Notes under the pieces: generated by a model | Told to the model about the DNA's origin: nothing | Seen by the model: only the letters and a program-made list of their open reading frames with translations | Databases searched by the model: none | Program-made: the position numbers and the translations under genes | Origin: Rhodospirillales bacterium | Lineage (GTDB): Bacteria; Pseudomonadota; Alphaproteobacteria; Micavibrionales; Micavibrionaceae | Direction: 5' to 3' | Length of the DNA stretch: 64,000 nt | NCBI GenBank assembly: GCA_020638395.1 | Contig: JACKIP010000007.1 | Location: 1 to 64,000, forward strand | Shown: positions 8,622 through 16,820 of the stretch, piece after piece | Numbering within the stretch: the stretch's first letter is position 1 | How the letters are laid out: each line of letters starts with the position of its first letter

Positions 8622-9584
8622 ATGAAAAGTATGGAAAATATAAGCGTTTGGGTTGTCACGGAAGGGATGGTCGGAACAGAAAATCAGTGCCTTGGCGTTG
8701 CTGAATCTTTAGGGGTGGTTCCTGTTGTAAAAAGAATCACATTACGCCAACCTTGGAAAACGTTATCTCCCTGGCTGGCCTGCGAGTGTATGGCCAGTTT
8801 CGAGCCGCCCCTTCAACCGCCGTGGCCCGATTTACTGCTGACCAGTGGACGAAAAGCCGTCGCCGCGGCCCGTTATATCAGGAAAAAAAGCAAGGGCCGG
8901 ACATTTACGGTCCATATTCAGGACCCCCGAATCACTCCGGATGCGTTTGATCTGGTCGTGGTGCCGTTTCATGATCCGACCAGAGGTGAAAACGTTCTTG
9001 TGACGGATGCAGCTCCTAATTTGATTTCATCGGCGCGACTGGAGGCTGCGAGGGCCCAATTTTCTGATCTGAATAACTATCCCGCGCCGCGGATTGCTGT
9101 ACTGATTGGGGGTAAAAGTAAAGCCTATGAGATGACTCAGGAAACGGTTCTGCGTCTTATTGAACAGTTGAAAGCCCTGCAAAAAGATCGGAATGCGAGC
9201 TTGTTTATCACGGCATCCCGCCGGACAGGACCGGAAAATATGGCTCTGCTGCAAAAAGCTTTTCCGAACAGTACGCAAACGGTGTTCTGGACGGGGGAGG
9301 GAGACAATCCCTATATGGGCTATCTGGCATATGCGGATTATATTCTGGTAACGGCTGATAGTGTCTCGATGATTTCCGATGCGTTGGCAACGGGACGCCC
9401 CACCTATGTTATTCCGTTGCCGGGCGGCGGGCGGCGGATTGATCTGTTTCATCAGCATATTCAGGACAAAGGGTTTGCGTGCGAATTTTCCGGAGAGATG
9501 ACCTCCTATGAATATGCGCCAGTCCGGGAGTCTGCCCGGATTGCAGAGGTTATTCGTAACAAAATGATGAAAACAGGCGAATAG
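8622..9584 (+). CDS. ELM1-like (mitochondrial fission ELM1 domain) protein
   Basis: 320 residues matching the ELM1/DUF1022 family of alphaproteobacteria and plant mitochondria, which has a glycosyltransferase-like fold. Seen: WVVTEGMVGTENQCLGVAE at the N-terminus, LLTSGRKAVAAARYIRK, HIQDPR, PRIAVLIGGKSKAYEMT, ITASRRTG, and near the C-terminus VTADSVSMISDALATGRPTY with PLPGGGRRIDLFH. The Rossmann-like halves and the VTADSVSM-SDALATG motif are the recognisable core. The bacterial function is not established. It precedes trxB by 38 nt on the same strand. Confidence 0.88.
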   Translation: MKSMENISVWVVTEGMVGTENQCLGVAESLGVVPVVKRITLRQPWKTLSPWLACECMASFEPPLQPPWPDLLLTSGRKAVAAARYIRKKSKGRTFTVHIQDPRITPDAFDLVVVPFHDPTRGENVLVTDAAPNLISSARLEAARAQFSDLNNYPAPRIAVLIGGKSKAYEMTQETVLRLIEQLKALQKDRNASLFITASRRTGPENMALLQKAFPNSTQTVFWTGEGDNPYMGYLAYADYILVTADSVSMISDALATGRPTYVIPLPGGGRRIDLFHQHIQDKGFACEFSGEMTSYEYAPVRESARIAEVIRNKMMKTGE

Positions 9585-9622
9585 GACTTTACCTTCTGAT
9601 AAAAGATTTCTAGTTTAAGCGC

Positions 9623-10582
9623 ATGACAGATGTAAAAAAACATTCCAAAGTTCTGATTATTGGTTCCGGGCCGGCGGGATATACGGCGGCGGTATATGCG
9701 GCGCGGGCCGGATTGTCTCCGTTGCAGATCCTTGGGCGGGAACCCGGCGGGCAGCTGATGATTACAACTGACGTTGAGAATTATCCCGGTTTCGCTGAGC
9801 CGGTTCAGGGACCGTGGCTGATGGATCAAATGAAAGCACAGGCGGTTCATGTCGGAGCAGAAATGGTTCATGATTTTGTCGTGGATGTGGATGTTTCCAC
9901 CCGTCCTTTCAGAGTGATCTGTGAAAGTGGTGCGGTGTATACGGGGGATACCGTTATCATCTCGACCGGAGCCAAAGCGCGCTGGCTTGGCATTGACTCT
10001 GAGCAAAAATTTCAGGGATTGGGCGTTTCTGCCTGTGCAACCTGTGACGGATTTTTCTTTCGGGGGCGCGAGGTTGCTGTCGTTGGCGGGGGAAATTCAG
10101 CCGTTGAGGAGGCTCTGTTTCTGGCGAATATGGCTTCCAAAGTAACACTGATCCATCGCCGCGACTCGTTGCGGGCGGAAAAAATCATGCAGGAGCGCCT
10201 GCTTTCCCATGAAAAGATTCAGGTGATCTGGGATAGCGTCGTTGATGAAATTCTCGGCGTAGGGCAAGGGGAAGGCGGCATGCCGGGGATGACGGGAGTT
10301 AAACTGCGTCACCTTAAAACAAACACTGAAAGCACCCTGAAGGTGGATGGCTTGTTTGTGGCGATTGGTCATGATCCGGCCACGGACTTGTTTAAGGGGA
10401 AACTGGATATGGATGAGGCCGGATATTTGCTGGTCGCGCCGAACTCTACCCGGACCAATATTCCCGGCGTGTTCGCCGCCGGAGATGTCACCGATAAAAT
10501 TTACCGGCAGGCCGTAACCGCGGCCGGAATGGGATGCATGGCAGCTCTGGAGGCTGACCGCTATCTTTCCACGGCGGCATAA
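9623..10582 (+). CDS. trxB: Thioredoxin reductase
   Basis: NADPH-dependent flavoenzyme that reduces thioredoxin. Seen: FAD-binding IIGSGPAGYTAAVYAARAG at the N-terminus, GGQLMITTDVENYPGF, the redox-active CATC in SACATCDGFFF, NADPH-binding VVGGGNSAVEEALFLA, and the C-terminal FAD motif GVFAAGDVTDKIYRQAVTAAG. 319 residues, normal. Followed by a repeat-filled intergenic stretch. Confidence 0.97.
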   Translation: MTDVKKHSKVLIIGSGPAGYTAAVYAARAGLSPLQILGREPGGQLMITTDVENYPGFAEPVQGPWLMDQMKAQAVHVGAEMVHDFVVDVDVSTRPFRVICESGAVYTGDTVIISTGAKARWLGIDSEQKFQGLGVSACATCDGFFFRGREVAVVGGGNSAVEEALFLANMASKVTLIHRRDSLRAEKIMQERLLSHEKIQVIWDSVVDEILGVGQGEGGMPGMTGVKLRHLKTNTESTLKVDGLFVAIGHDPATDLFKGKLDMDEAGYLLVAPNSTRTNIPGVFAAGDVTDKIYRQAVTAAGMGCMAALEADRYLSTAA

Positions 10583-10604
10583 GAACATATAGTCACTCTA
10601 AATA

Positions 10605-10812
10605 ACTTTGGAACATCACTATAGACACGAAGTTACGAAGGAACGAAGTATTTGAGAAAACCTTCGTATCTTCGTTGCTTCGTGTTTAAAAGGTTTAAAC
10701 CGCAAAGTAAAACAAAGTAAGACAAAGTTTTTTGTAAAAAACCTCTGCGCCCTCTGCGCCTCTCGCGGTGAAAAATCAATATGGATCACACGGACGGAGC
10801 CGTGTATGAGAG
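10605..10812. repeat. Dispersed repeat cluster between trxB and the LysR gene
   Basis: No gene here. Contains an ACGAAG-rich imperfect palindrome (10617-10683), an AACCGCAAAGTAAAACAAAG block (10698-10722) pairing loosely with the CTCTGCGCC-repeat block (10742-10775), and a degenerate GGATCACACGG...CCGTGT half-unit at 10782-10810. Close copies recur near 30100, 33950 and throughout 61570-62090. Confidence 0.7.
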
Positions 10813-10860
10813 AATTAGCGCTTTGCAGTTCGCTTTTTTTACGGTAATAATACCAGCATT

Positions 10861-11760
10861 ATGTCGATGGACTGGGACAAGCTTCGGACGTTTTGTATTG
10901 TGGCGGATGCGCATAGCTTTACCAGTGCGGGCGATCTCCTTGGTTTGAGCCAATCTGCGATTTCCCGCCAGATCAGCGGACTGGAGGATAGTCTGGGAGT
11001 GATGCTGTTTCACCGGCACGCACGCGGTCTTGTTCTGACCGAGCAGGGAGAGCTGCTTTATAAAACGGCGCATGACGTTTTCGAAAAACTTTCAACAGTT
11101 GAAGGACAAATTCAGGATTCCAAACAGCGGGAAGATGGTCCGCTGCGCATTACGGTTTCTGAATTTATCGGATCAACCTGGCTGGTTCCGCGTCTGGTCA
11201 CGATCCGGGAGGATCGCCCGGATTTGCAGATTACCATTTTGATGGATGATCGTATTTATAATCTGGGAATGCGGGAGGCCGATGTTGCCATTCGGTTGTA
11301 CAAGCCGGATCAGCAGGATCTGGTCCAGCGGCACCTTGCGACCCTGAATTTTAACATTTATGCCTCGAAAGAATATCTGGAAAAGCACGGGCGTCCGAAA
11401 ACCGTGGCAGATTTAAAACATCATACCCTGATCGGCTATCCGCCCAACGTGGCCCAGCCGTTTACCGACACGAACTGGCTGTTTAATCTTGCCGGGGTGA
11501 ATGCCGAGGTTGACTATAACGTTATTATGATTAACTCCCTTTATGCGATTTTTCGCGCAGTGCGCCGGGGGGCGGGGATTGCGGCATTGCCCCGCTATAT
11601 GGTAGGGCATTATAAAGACCGTCTGGAAGTTTTGCTGGAGGATCAGGTTCGCGACCCGGTGGATCTTTATTTTGTTTATCCGGAGGAACGCCGGCATTCA
11701 CGGCGAATTTCCATTTTTCGTGATTTTCTGATAAACAACCTGCATGCCGTCGAAGATTAG
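10861..11760 (+). CDS. LysR-family transcriptional regulator
   Basis: 299 residues. The N-terminal helix-turn-helix reads WDKLRTFCIVADAHSFTSAG followed by LLGLSQSAISRQISGLEDSLG, and a type 2 periplasmic-binding-protein-like effector domain follows (DGPLRITVSEFIGSTWLVPRL). LysR proteins normally bind a small ligand and control a divergent gene, but the upstream gene here is trxB on the same strand across a repeat-filled gap, so the target is unclear. The start ATG 10861 follows AATACCAGCATT with no strong ribosome site; ATG 10867 is an alternative. Confidence 0.93.
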   Translation: MSMDWDKLRTFCIVADAHSFTSAGDLLGLSQSAISRQISGLEDSLGVMLFHRHARGLVLTEQGELLYKTAHDVFEKLSTVEGQIQDSKQREDGPLRITVSEFIGSTWLVPRLVTIREDRPDLQITILMDDRIYNLGMREADVAIRLYKPDQQDLVQRHLATLNFNIYASKEYLEKHGRPKTVADLKHHTLIGYPPNVAQPFTDTNWLFNLAGVNAEVDYNVIMINSLYAIFRAVRRGAGIAALPRYMVGHYKDRLEVLLEDQVRDPVDLYFVYPEERRHSRRISIFRDFLINNLHAVED

Positions 11761-11862
11761 GTTTTTAAGAAGCCTCCCTTTCTTTTTTCCAAAGTAAAGG
11801 TGTTTTTCAAAAATTTTGTCTAAGCAATTGTTTTTACGCATATTTGTTTGCAAATTTTGCAG

Positions 11863-11890
11863 TTGTGTCTGTCGTTTTGATCTGTATAAA
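11863..11890 (+). promoter_or_regulatory. Candidate promoter of a small RNA
   Basis: TTGTGT (11863-11868), 16 nt, TATAAA (11885-11890). Predicted start near 11897, at the first base of a series of hairpins. Hexamers were matched by eye; there is no experimental support. Confidence 0.35.
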
Positions 11891-11896
11891 GAGCGC

Positions 11897-11983
11897 GTCA
11901 GAGACTTTCTGACTGTACCTTCGGGTACACCTCCCTGTTTAACTCTCCGGGCGTGACAGAAATGTCGTGACCCGGTTTTTTTT
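11897..11983 (+). ncRNA. Candidate trans-acting small RNA with three hairpins
   Basis: Intergenic, about 87 nt. Hairpin 1: GTCAGA (11897-11902) / TCTGAC (11908-11913). Hairpin 2, immediately after: TGTACC-TTCG-GGTACA (11914-11929), a stable UUCG tetraloop. Then a single-stranded stretch containing ACCTCCC, complementary to a Shine-Dalgarno sequence, and a final CCGGG (11947-11951) / CCCGG (11971-11975) stem followed by eight T. An exposed anti-SD motif is typical of several alphaproteobacterial regulatory RNAs (established knowledge). That this stretch is a separate RNA rather than the 3' end of the LysR transcript is inference. Confidence 0.4.
11947..11983 (+). terminator. Terminator before the patatin gene
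   Basis: Five G-C pairs CCGGG/CCCGG enclosing 19 nt (with an inner GAC/GTC pairing) and a run of eight T at 11976-11983. It ends either the LysR transcript or the candidate small RNA. Confidence 0.55.
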
Positions 11984-11996
11984 ATTATGGTATAAT
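11967..11996 (+). promoter_or_regulatory. Candidate promoter giving a leaderless mRNA
   Basis: GTGACC (11967-11972, 4 of 6 to TTGACA), 18 nt, perfect TATAAT (11991-11996). The predicted start at about 12003 is the ATG of the patatin-like gene, and no ribosome site precedes that ATG. The -35 overlaps the upstream terminator stem. Confidence 0.45.
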
Positions 11997-12002
11997 GGCT
12001 TA

Positions 12003-13229
12003 ATGGCAAAATCAGATACATTTATCATTCTATACAATAATGGTGGAGGGATGCGCGGGCTGATCCCGGCGCATTTGATGGCAAAAGTCGAAGAAGTAAC
12101 CGGGTATCCGATTTCCGATATGGTGGATGTTTTTTGTGGGCCATCAACCGGATCTATTTTAAATGCCGCGATGGTAATGCCGCATCCGGATGATCGCACA
12201 AAACCAAAATACCAGGCTAAGCAAATGGTGCGTTTTTATGAACGGGAGGGGGACCGGATTTTCCCGCAGGACCGCTTCCGGGCATTCCGGGGTTTGCTGC
12301 ATGATTTTAATAACCGGACGATGCGCCTGAACCAGCTAAAATGGCTTCTGAAACATGGGCATTATGATGTCAAACATTTGAAACGTGCCTTGCGGATGCT
12401 TTATGGACGCTTCCAGATCCAGAGTGCGCGTGCCAGTCTGGTCGTGCCGGTCTATAATATCGATGGCGGGCAAATCCGGGTGATTGAGGAATATAACGAA
12501 ACCGGAAACACGCCCGTCAGAACGATAAATAATTTCAGCGATGCCGGAGGGCATGCGGTCTGGCTAAAACATATGATAACGGGGTATGGCCATAAAACAA
12601 ATATGGAGGTAGAGCTGGCCGATGCTATTCTGGCCAGTTGTGCGGCTCCCTCATTTTTCCCCTGCCATCATTTCCCGGTGCGTTACCCCGACCGGAAGAT
12701 AACCGAGTATTATTCCGGCATTGACGGGTCTATTTTTGACAATCCGTTTATCAGCTATTACGGCGCCATTAAAAATCATATCCCGCCGGGTGCAAAAGTT
12801 GTGATGATTGTTTTTGGAACGGGATATACCAACCGCTCGATTTCAAAAGACAAATGGAATGAGCTGGGCGGGCTAGGGGTTGTTGACCCGGCGCATGACC
12901 TGCCGCTGATTAACATCTTTTTCCATGCGTCAGAAACGGCGCTGATCGATTCATTTGCCGAAGATCTGGGGAATAATCTGTTCATCTTCAATAAAAGCAT
13001 TGTGTCCTCGAAAGGGAATGAAGAACTTCCCAACGAGCAGATTGACGATGCCCGCCCGGAAAATCTGGAGCGTCTGGCGCGGTTTGCAGACTCGATCGTC
13101 GAAGAAAACAAGGAAAAGTTTGATGAGATTTGCAGGTTGTTGCGTGAGAATTACGACAAGAAGCAACAACAGAAAAAAACCTCCCGCGAGGAGGGAGGTT
13201 TTTGGAGTAAACTATTAGGCAGCCATTGA
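12003..13229 (+). CDS. Patatin-like phospholipase
   Basis: Predicted lipid acyl hydrolase with a Ser-Asp dyad. Seen: oxyanion loop NNGGGMRGL (about residues 11-19), nucleophile elbow FCGPSTGSIL (G-P-S-T-G), and the Asp motif GIDGSIFDNP. 408 residues from ATG 12003. A GTG at 11967 would extend the ORF, but it lies in the terminator stem and -35 region, so it is rejected. No signal peptide, so probably cytosolic or exported by an unrecognised route. The final 20 codons (QQQKKTSREEGGFWSKLLGS) contain an intrinsic terminator, and the stop overlaps that of convergent aspC by 15 nt. Confidence 0.88.
   Translation: MAKSDTFIILYNNGGGMRGLIPAHLMAKVEEVTGYPISDMVDVFCGPSTGSILNAAMVMPHPDDRTKPKYQAKQMVRFYEREGDRIFPQDRFRAFRGLLHDFNNRTMRLNQLKWLLKHGHYDVKHLKRALRMLYGRFQIQSARASLVVPVYNIDGGQIRVIEEYNETGNTPVRTINNFSDAGGHAVWLKHMITGYGHKTNMEVELADAILASCAAPSFFPCHHFPVRYPDRKITEYYSGIDGSIFDNPFISYYGAIKNHIPPGAKVVMIVFGTGYTNRSISKDKWNELGGLGVVDPAHDLPLINIFFHASETALIDSFAEDLGNNLFIFNKSIVSSKGNEELPNEQIDDARPENLERLARFADSIVEENKEKFDEICRLLRENYDKKQQQKKTSREEGGFWSKLLGSH
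13174..13203. terminator. Bidirectional terminator inside the patatin 3' end
   Basis: CCTCCC (13180-13185) / GGGAGG (13193-13198), 7-nt loop, flanked by AAAAAA on the left and TTTTT on the right, so it can act on both strands. It lies within the coding sequence of the patatin gene and just beyond the aspC stop. Confidence 0.75.
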
Positions 13230-14438
13230 CGCGGTGCCGGTCAGTGCGGCGCAGGCTTTCCTGATGCGGGCGCAGGCATCTCTTAAGGTTTCTGTGGAGA
13301 TCGCATAGGAAATCCGGAAATGAGGCGACAGACCAAACGCTGCACCATGAACGCAGGCAACGCCGACGCTTTCCAGAAGGTACGTCACGAAATCTTCGTC
13401 ATTTGCGATTGTTTTTCCATCCGGCGTCTGTTTGCCGATGCATCCCGCACAGGAAGGATAGACGTAAAAGGCTCCCTCCGGATTAGGGCAGGAAAGACCT
13501 TCACACGCATTCACTTCCCGCACAACAAGATCCCGGCGATCTTTAAATGCGTCCAGCCAGGGCTGAATGAAAGTCTGATCTCCGTTTAGGGCGGCAACCG
13601 CTGCCGCCTGAGAAATAGAGGAGGGGTTGGAGGTGCTTTGGGATTGGATATTGCACATGGTTTTAATCAGTTGCTTTGGTCCGCCGGCATATCCGATCCG
13701 CCAGCCGGTCATCGAATAGGACTTTGACACACCATTCACAGTCAGAGTCCGGTCAAACAGTTTCGGCTCGACCTGTGCAATGGTGTAAAACTTAAAGTTA
13801 TCATAGACCAGATGTTCATACATATCGTCGGACATAATATAGAAATGCGGATATTTCAGCAGAACGTCTGCCAGTGCCCGCAGGTCTTCTTTGGTATAGG
13901 CTGCGCCGGTCGGGTTGCTGGGGGAATTCAGGATCAGCCATTTTGTTTTTGGCGTAATGGCAGCCTCCAGTGCGGCGGCGGTCAGCTTAAATCCATCTTC
14001 CTGTGGGCATTCAATCGCAATGGGAGTGCCCTCCGCCAGCAAGGTCATGTCCGGGTAGGACACCCAGTAAGGAGCGGGGATCAGAACTTCATCTCCGGGA
14101 TTGACGGTAGACATCAGGGCATTATACAAAACCTGCTTGCCGCCGGTTCCGACGCTGATCTGGTCCAGATCATAATGAAGATCGTTATCGCGCTTGAATT
14201 TTGCCTGTATCGCTTTTTTCAGGGCAGGGGTTCCATCCACAGCCGTGTATTTGGTGTCTCCGGCATCCATCGCGGCTTTGGCGGCTTGTTTGATATGATC
14301 CGGCGTATCAAAATCAGGTTCTCCGGTTCCCAGACCAATAATATCCATTCCGGCAGCCTTCAATTCCTTGGCTTTATTGGCAACGGCCAGTGTGGGGGAA
14401 GGTTTGATCCGGCTGAGCCGGTCGGCGATAAAAGGCAT
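13215..14438 (-). CDS. aspC: Aspartate aminotransferase (class I/II, PLP)
   Basis: Interconverts aspartate and oxaloacetate with 2-oxoglutarate/glutamate. Seen: LGTGEPDFDTPDHIK, the substrate-binding NSPSNPTGAAYT, DDMYEHLVYD, the PLP lysine in NGVSKSYSMTGWRIGYAGGP, and the C-terminal arginine in SPHFRISYA. 407 residues, matching the alphaproteobacterial AspC/AatA subgroup Ib. Divergent from lptD with about 70 nt between the starts. Specificity for other amino acids (prephenate, for example) cannot be excluded from sequence. Confidence 0.93.
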   Translation of the reverse strand: MPFIADRLSRIKPSPTLAVANKAKELKAAGMDIIGLGTGEPDFDTPDHIKQAAKAAMDAGDTKYTAVDGTPALKKAIQAKFKRDNDLHYDLDQISVGTGGKQVLYNALMSTVNPGDEVLIPAPYWVSYPDMTLLAEGTPIAIECPQEDGFKLTAAALEAAITPKTKWLILNSPSNPTGAAYTKEDLRALADVLLKYPHFYIMSDDMYEHLVYDNFKFYTIAQVEPKLFDRTLTVNGVSKSYSMTGWRIGYAGGPKQLIKTMCNIQSQSTSNPSSISQAAAVAALNGDQTFIQPWLDAFKDRRDLVVREVNACEGLSCPNPEGAFYVYPSCAGCIGKQTPDGKTIANDEDFVTYLLESVGVACVHGAAFGLSPHFRISYAISTETLRDACARIRKACAALTGTASMAA

Positions 14439-14511
14439 GATAAAATCTCCTGCTAACTCGTTATTATATGTTTTCCCAGTAGTAAAACACTCGAAACGCT
14501 TTGTCCATCTT

Positions 14512-16806
14512 ATGAAATCGTTTATAAGAAAAATAATGAGGTTATTTTTTACGGGATCTCCAGAGCATCATTCCAGGCAACCTGAGGCGGCGGTCAGGGT
14601 AGCTTCTGGACGACGTCGTTATCTGGCCTTTATTGCAATGGCGATGGCCAGCGCCGCCGGATCATATCCGGCTTATGCGGCGGAACAGCAGCCTCCCGTT
14701 AATTTTGCTGCAGACCAGTTGCTTTATGACGATCAGGCCGATGTCGTAACCGCGGTTGGCAGCGTCCGGCTGGAGCAGGAAGGGCGGGTCGTAACCGCGG
14801 ACAGCATCCTTTATAATATTCGCGAAGATAAAGTCACCGCCGTTGGGCATGTTGTTCTGACAGAGCCGGATGGATCAAAATACTATGCCGATAAGGTCAG
14901 GTTGCGGCAAAAAATGCAGGAAGGCTATGTCTCTTATCTGAAAGGTGAGCTGCTGGACGGCGGGCAGTTCAAAGCCGCGTATGCGGAGCGGAGCCGGACT
15001 ACGGAGGAGGGGGACCGAATCGTTATGCATGATGCGAGTTATACCGCATGCGCGCCGTGCCAGACCGATCCTGAGAGCCCGCCTCTCTGGCAATTACATG
15101 CCGATAGTGTAATTCATGAGCGGGATCAAAAACAAATCTCCTACGAGAATGCAACTTTTGAGCTGGGCGGCGTGCCCGTGCTCTGGACGCCCTATTTCTC
15201 TCATCCGGATGGAACGGAAAAACAAAAGAGCGGCCTTATCAGTCCTACCCTTGGCTATAACAGTGTTAACGGCGGATATGGCGGCGCATCTTACTATTAC
15301 GCTATAGATGAAGACAAGGACGCGACGGTCGGACTGACGGCCTATACACGCGAACTGCCGGTTCTGAGCGGAGATTACCGCCAGCGGTTTACTGACGCGG
15401 CAATTGATTTAAGCGGCACGATGACGTACTCCGGGCGGATTGTTGAGCTGAACGGGGTGAATACGCATTTGAGCGACGAGTTCCGCGGCAATCTGGAGTT
15501 TTCCGGAGGGTGGGATATCAATCAGGAGTGGCGCAGCGGATTTGACCTGAATCTGACATCGGATGACCAGTATTTGCGCCAATATGACCTGAGCGATGAT
15601 GATATTCTTGAAAATCAAATTTATCTGGAACGTTTTTCCGGACGGAATTACACGGACATCCGCCTGATCGGATTTCAGGATATCCGTTTGCTTCAGGATC
15701 AGGAAAACAGCCCGAATATTCTGCCGGAAATTACCATGTCATTTTTGGGTCAACCGGGTCAGACATTGGGTGGGAGATGGTCTTTTGACGCATCTGCACT
15801 TAGTCTGCAGCGGGATGGCAGTGACCCGGACACGAACCGCCTGAGCACAAATCTGGGATGGCAGGGGCGGCGCATCAGCGATACCGGCATTGTAACCAAA
15901 CTTGATTTAGGCGCACGCGGCGATCTGTATCTGTTAACCGATCAAAATGGCGGGGAGAACCGGACCAAAAGCCGGGGATACGTCGTCGGGCAACTGGAAA
16001 GCTCCTATCCGCTTTTGAAAACCCTCCCGGAAACGGGAGGACAGGTTATTCTGGAACCTGTTGCGGCGCTTACAGTTGCCTCGCACGTTAACAGCCAACT
16101 CGAAATTCAGAATGAAGATAGTCAGGACATCCAGGTCGGAGTGAATAATCTGTTCGATATCAACCGGTTCGCCGGATATGACCGAATCGAGGACCGCTCC
16201 CGGCTGACTTACGGTCTCCGCTCCTCCTATGTTGCACCCAAAGATCTGGAATTCAGTGCTTTTGCCGGGCAGAGTTATAATCTCGAATCACGAGACAGCT
16301 TTTTCCCGCAGGGCTCCGGCCTGAATGAGCACAGCTCGGATTATGTCGGGGAAATTAATGCCCGTTACAAGGATATTCTGGATTTGAACTACCGGACGCA
16401 GCTGGACCGGACTAATTTCGGGTCAAAACGTCATGAGGCCGGCGTGACCTACCAGAATGACCGGATTGAACTCGAAGGCATGTATTTCTTCTCCAAAGCC
16501 ATTGAGGGAACGAACTTCAATGAAACACGTGAACAGCTTCACGGGCGCGGGCGCTTGCGGCTGAGCGATCACTGGTATGTCAGTGGCGGGGCCTCCTATG
16601 ATCTGGGGGCCGATCCGGGGCTGCGCTCTTCCCTGACCGGCGTGGAATATGTCGGGGAATGTCTGGGAATCGGGGCCTTTATGCAAAGAGACCTGACGCA
16701 GGATAACTCCGGCGATCCGGGGACGGAAATTTCTATCCGGATCGGACTTAAAAATCTGGGTAACTTCGAAGCATCGGGGCTGAATGTGTCCGATAATAAT
16801 AATTAG
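14512..16806 (+). CDS. lptD: LPS-assembly protein LptD
   Basis: Outer-membrane beta-barrel that inserts lipopolysaccharide into the outer leaflet. The start is placed at ATG 14512 (MKSFIRK); the longer ORF runs into aspC. Residues about 35-58 form a signal peptide (YLAFIAMAMASAAGSYPAYA, cleavage near AYA/AE). An OstA/LptA-like jellyroll domain follows (NFAADQLLYDDQADVVTAVG and so on), with the family-typical cysteine pair YTACAPC, and then the long barrel with repeated aromatic strands to the C-terminus. 764 residues, within range. surA and pdxA, often next to it, are absent. The presence of lptD implies an LPS-bearing outer membrane. Confidence 0.93.
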   Translation: MKSFIRKIMRLFFTGSPEHHSRQPEAAVRVASGRRRYLAFIAMAMASAAGSYPAYAAEQQPPVNFAADQLLYDDQADVVTAVGSVRLEQEGRVVTADSILYNIREDKVTAVGHVVLTEPDGSKYYADKVRLRQKMQEGYVSYLKGELLDGGQFKAAYAERSRTTEEGDRIVMHDASYTACAPCQTDPESPPLWQLHADSVIHERDQKQISYENATFELGGVPVLWTPYFSHPDGTEKQKSGLISPTLGYNSVNGGYGGASYYYAIDEDKDATVGLTAYTRELPVLSGDYRQRFTDAAIDLSGTMTYSGRIVELNGVNTHLSDEFRGNLEFSGGWDINQEWRSGFDLNLTSDDQYLRQYDLSDDDILENQIYLERFSGRNYTDIRLIGFQDIRLLQDQENSPNILPEITMSFLGQPGQTLGGRWSFDASALSLQRDGSDPDTNRLSTNLGWQGRRISDTGIVTKLDLGARGDLYLLTDQNGGENRTKSRGYVVGQLESSYPLLKTLPETGGQVILEPVAALTVASHVNSQLEIQNEDSQDIQVGVNNLFDINRFAGYDRIEDRSRLTYGLRSSYVAPKDLEFSAFAGQSYNLESRDSFFPQGSGLNEHSSDYVGEINARYKDILDLNYRTQLDRTNFGSKRHEAGVTYQNDRIELEGMYFFSKAIEGTNFNETREQLHGRGRLRLSDHWYVSGGASYDLGADPGLRSSLTGVEYVGECLGIGAFMQRDLTQDNSGDPGTEISIRIGLKNLGNFEASGLNVSDNNN

Positions 16807-16820
16807 AGGCAATAAAACAC

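Noticed and set aside
11914..11929. UUCG hairpin as a tRNA or riboswitch part
   Set aside because: No cloverleaf and no known aptamer motif; only simple adjacent hairpins are visible.
14368..14511. Upstream extension of LptD
   Set aside because: It overlaps aspC, whose N-terminus is clear; the signal peptide is correctly placed from ATG 14512.
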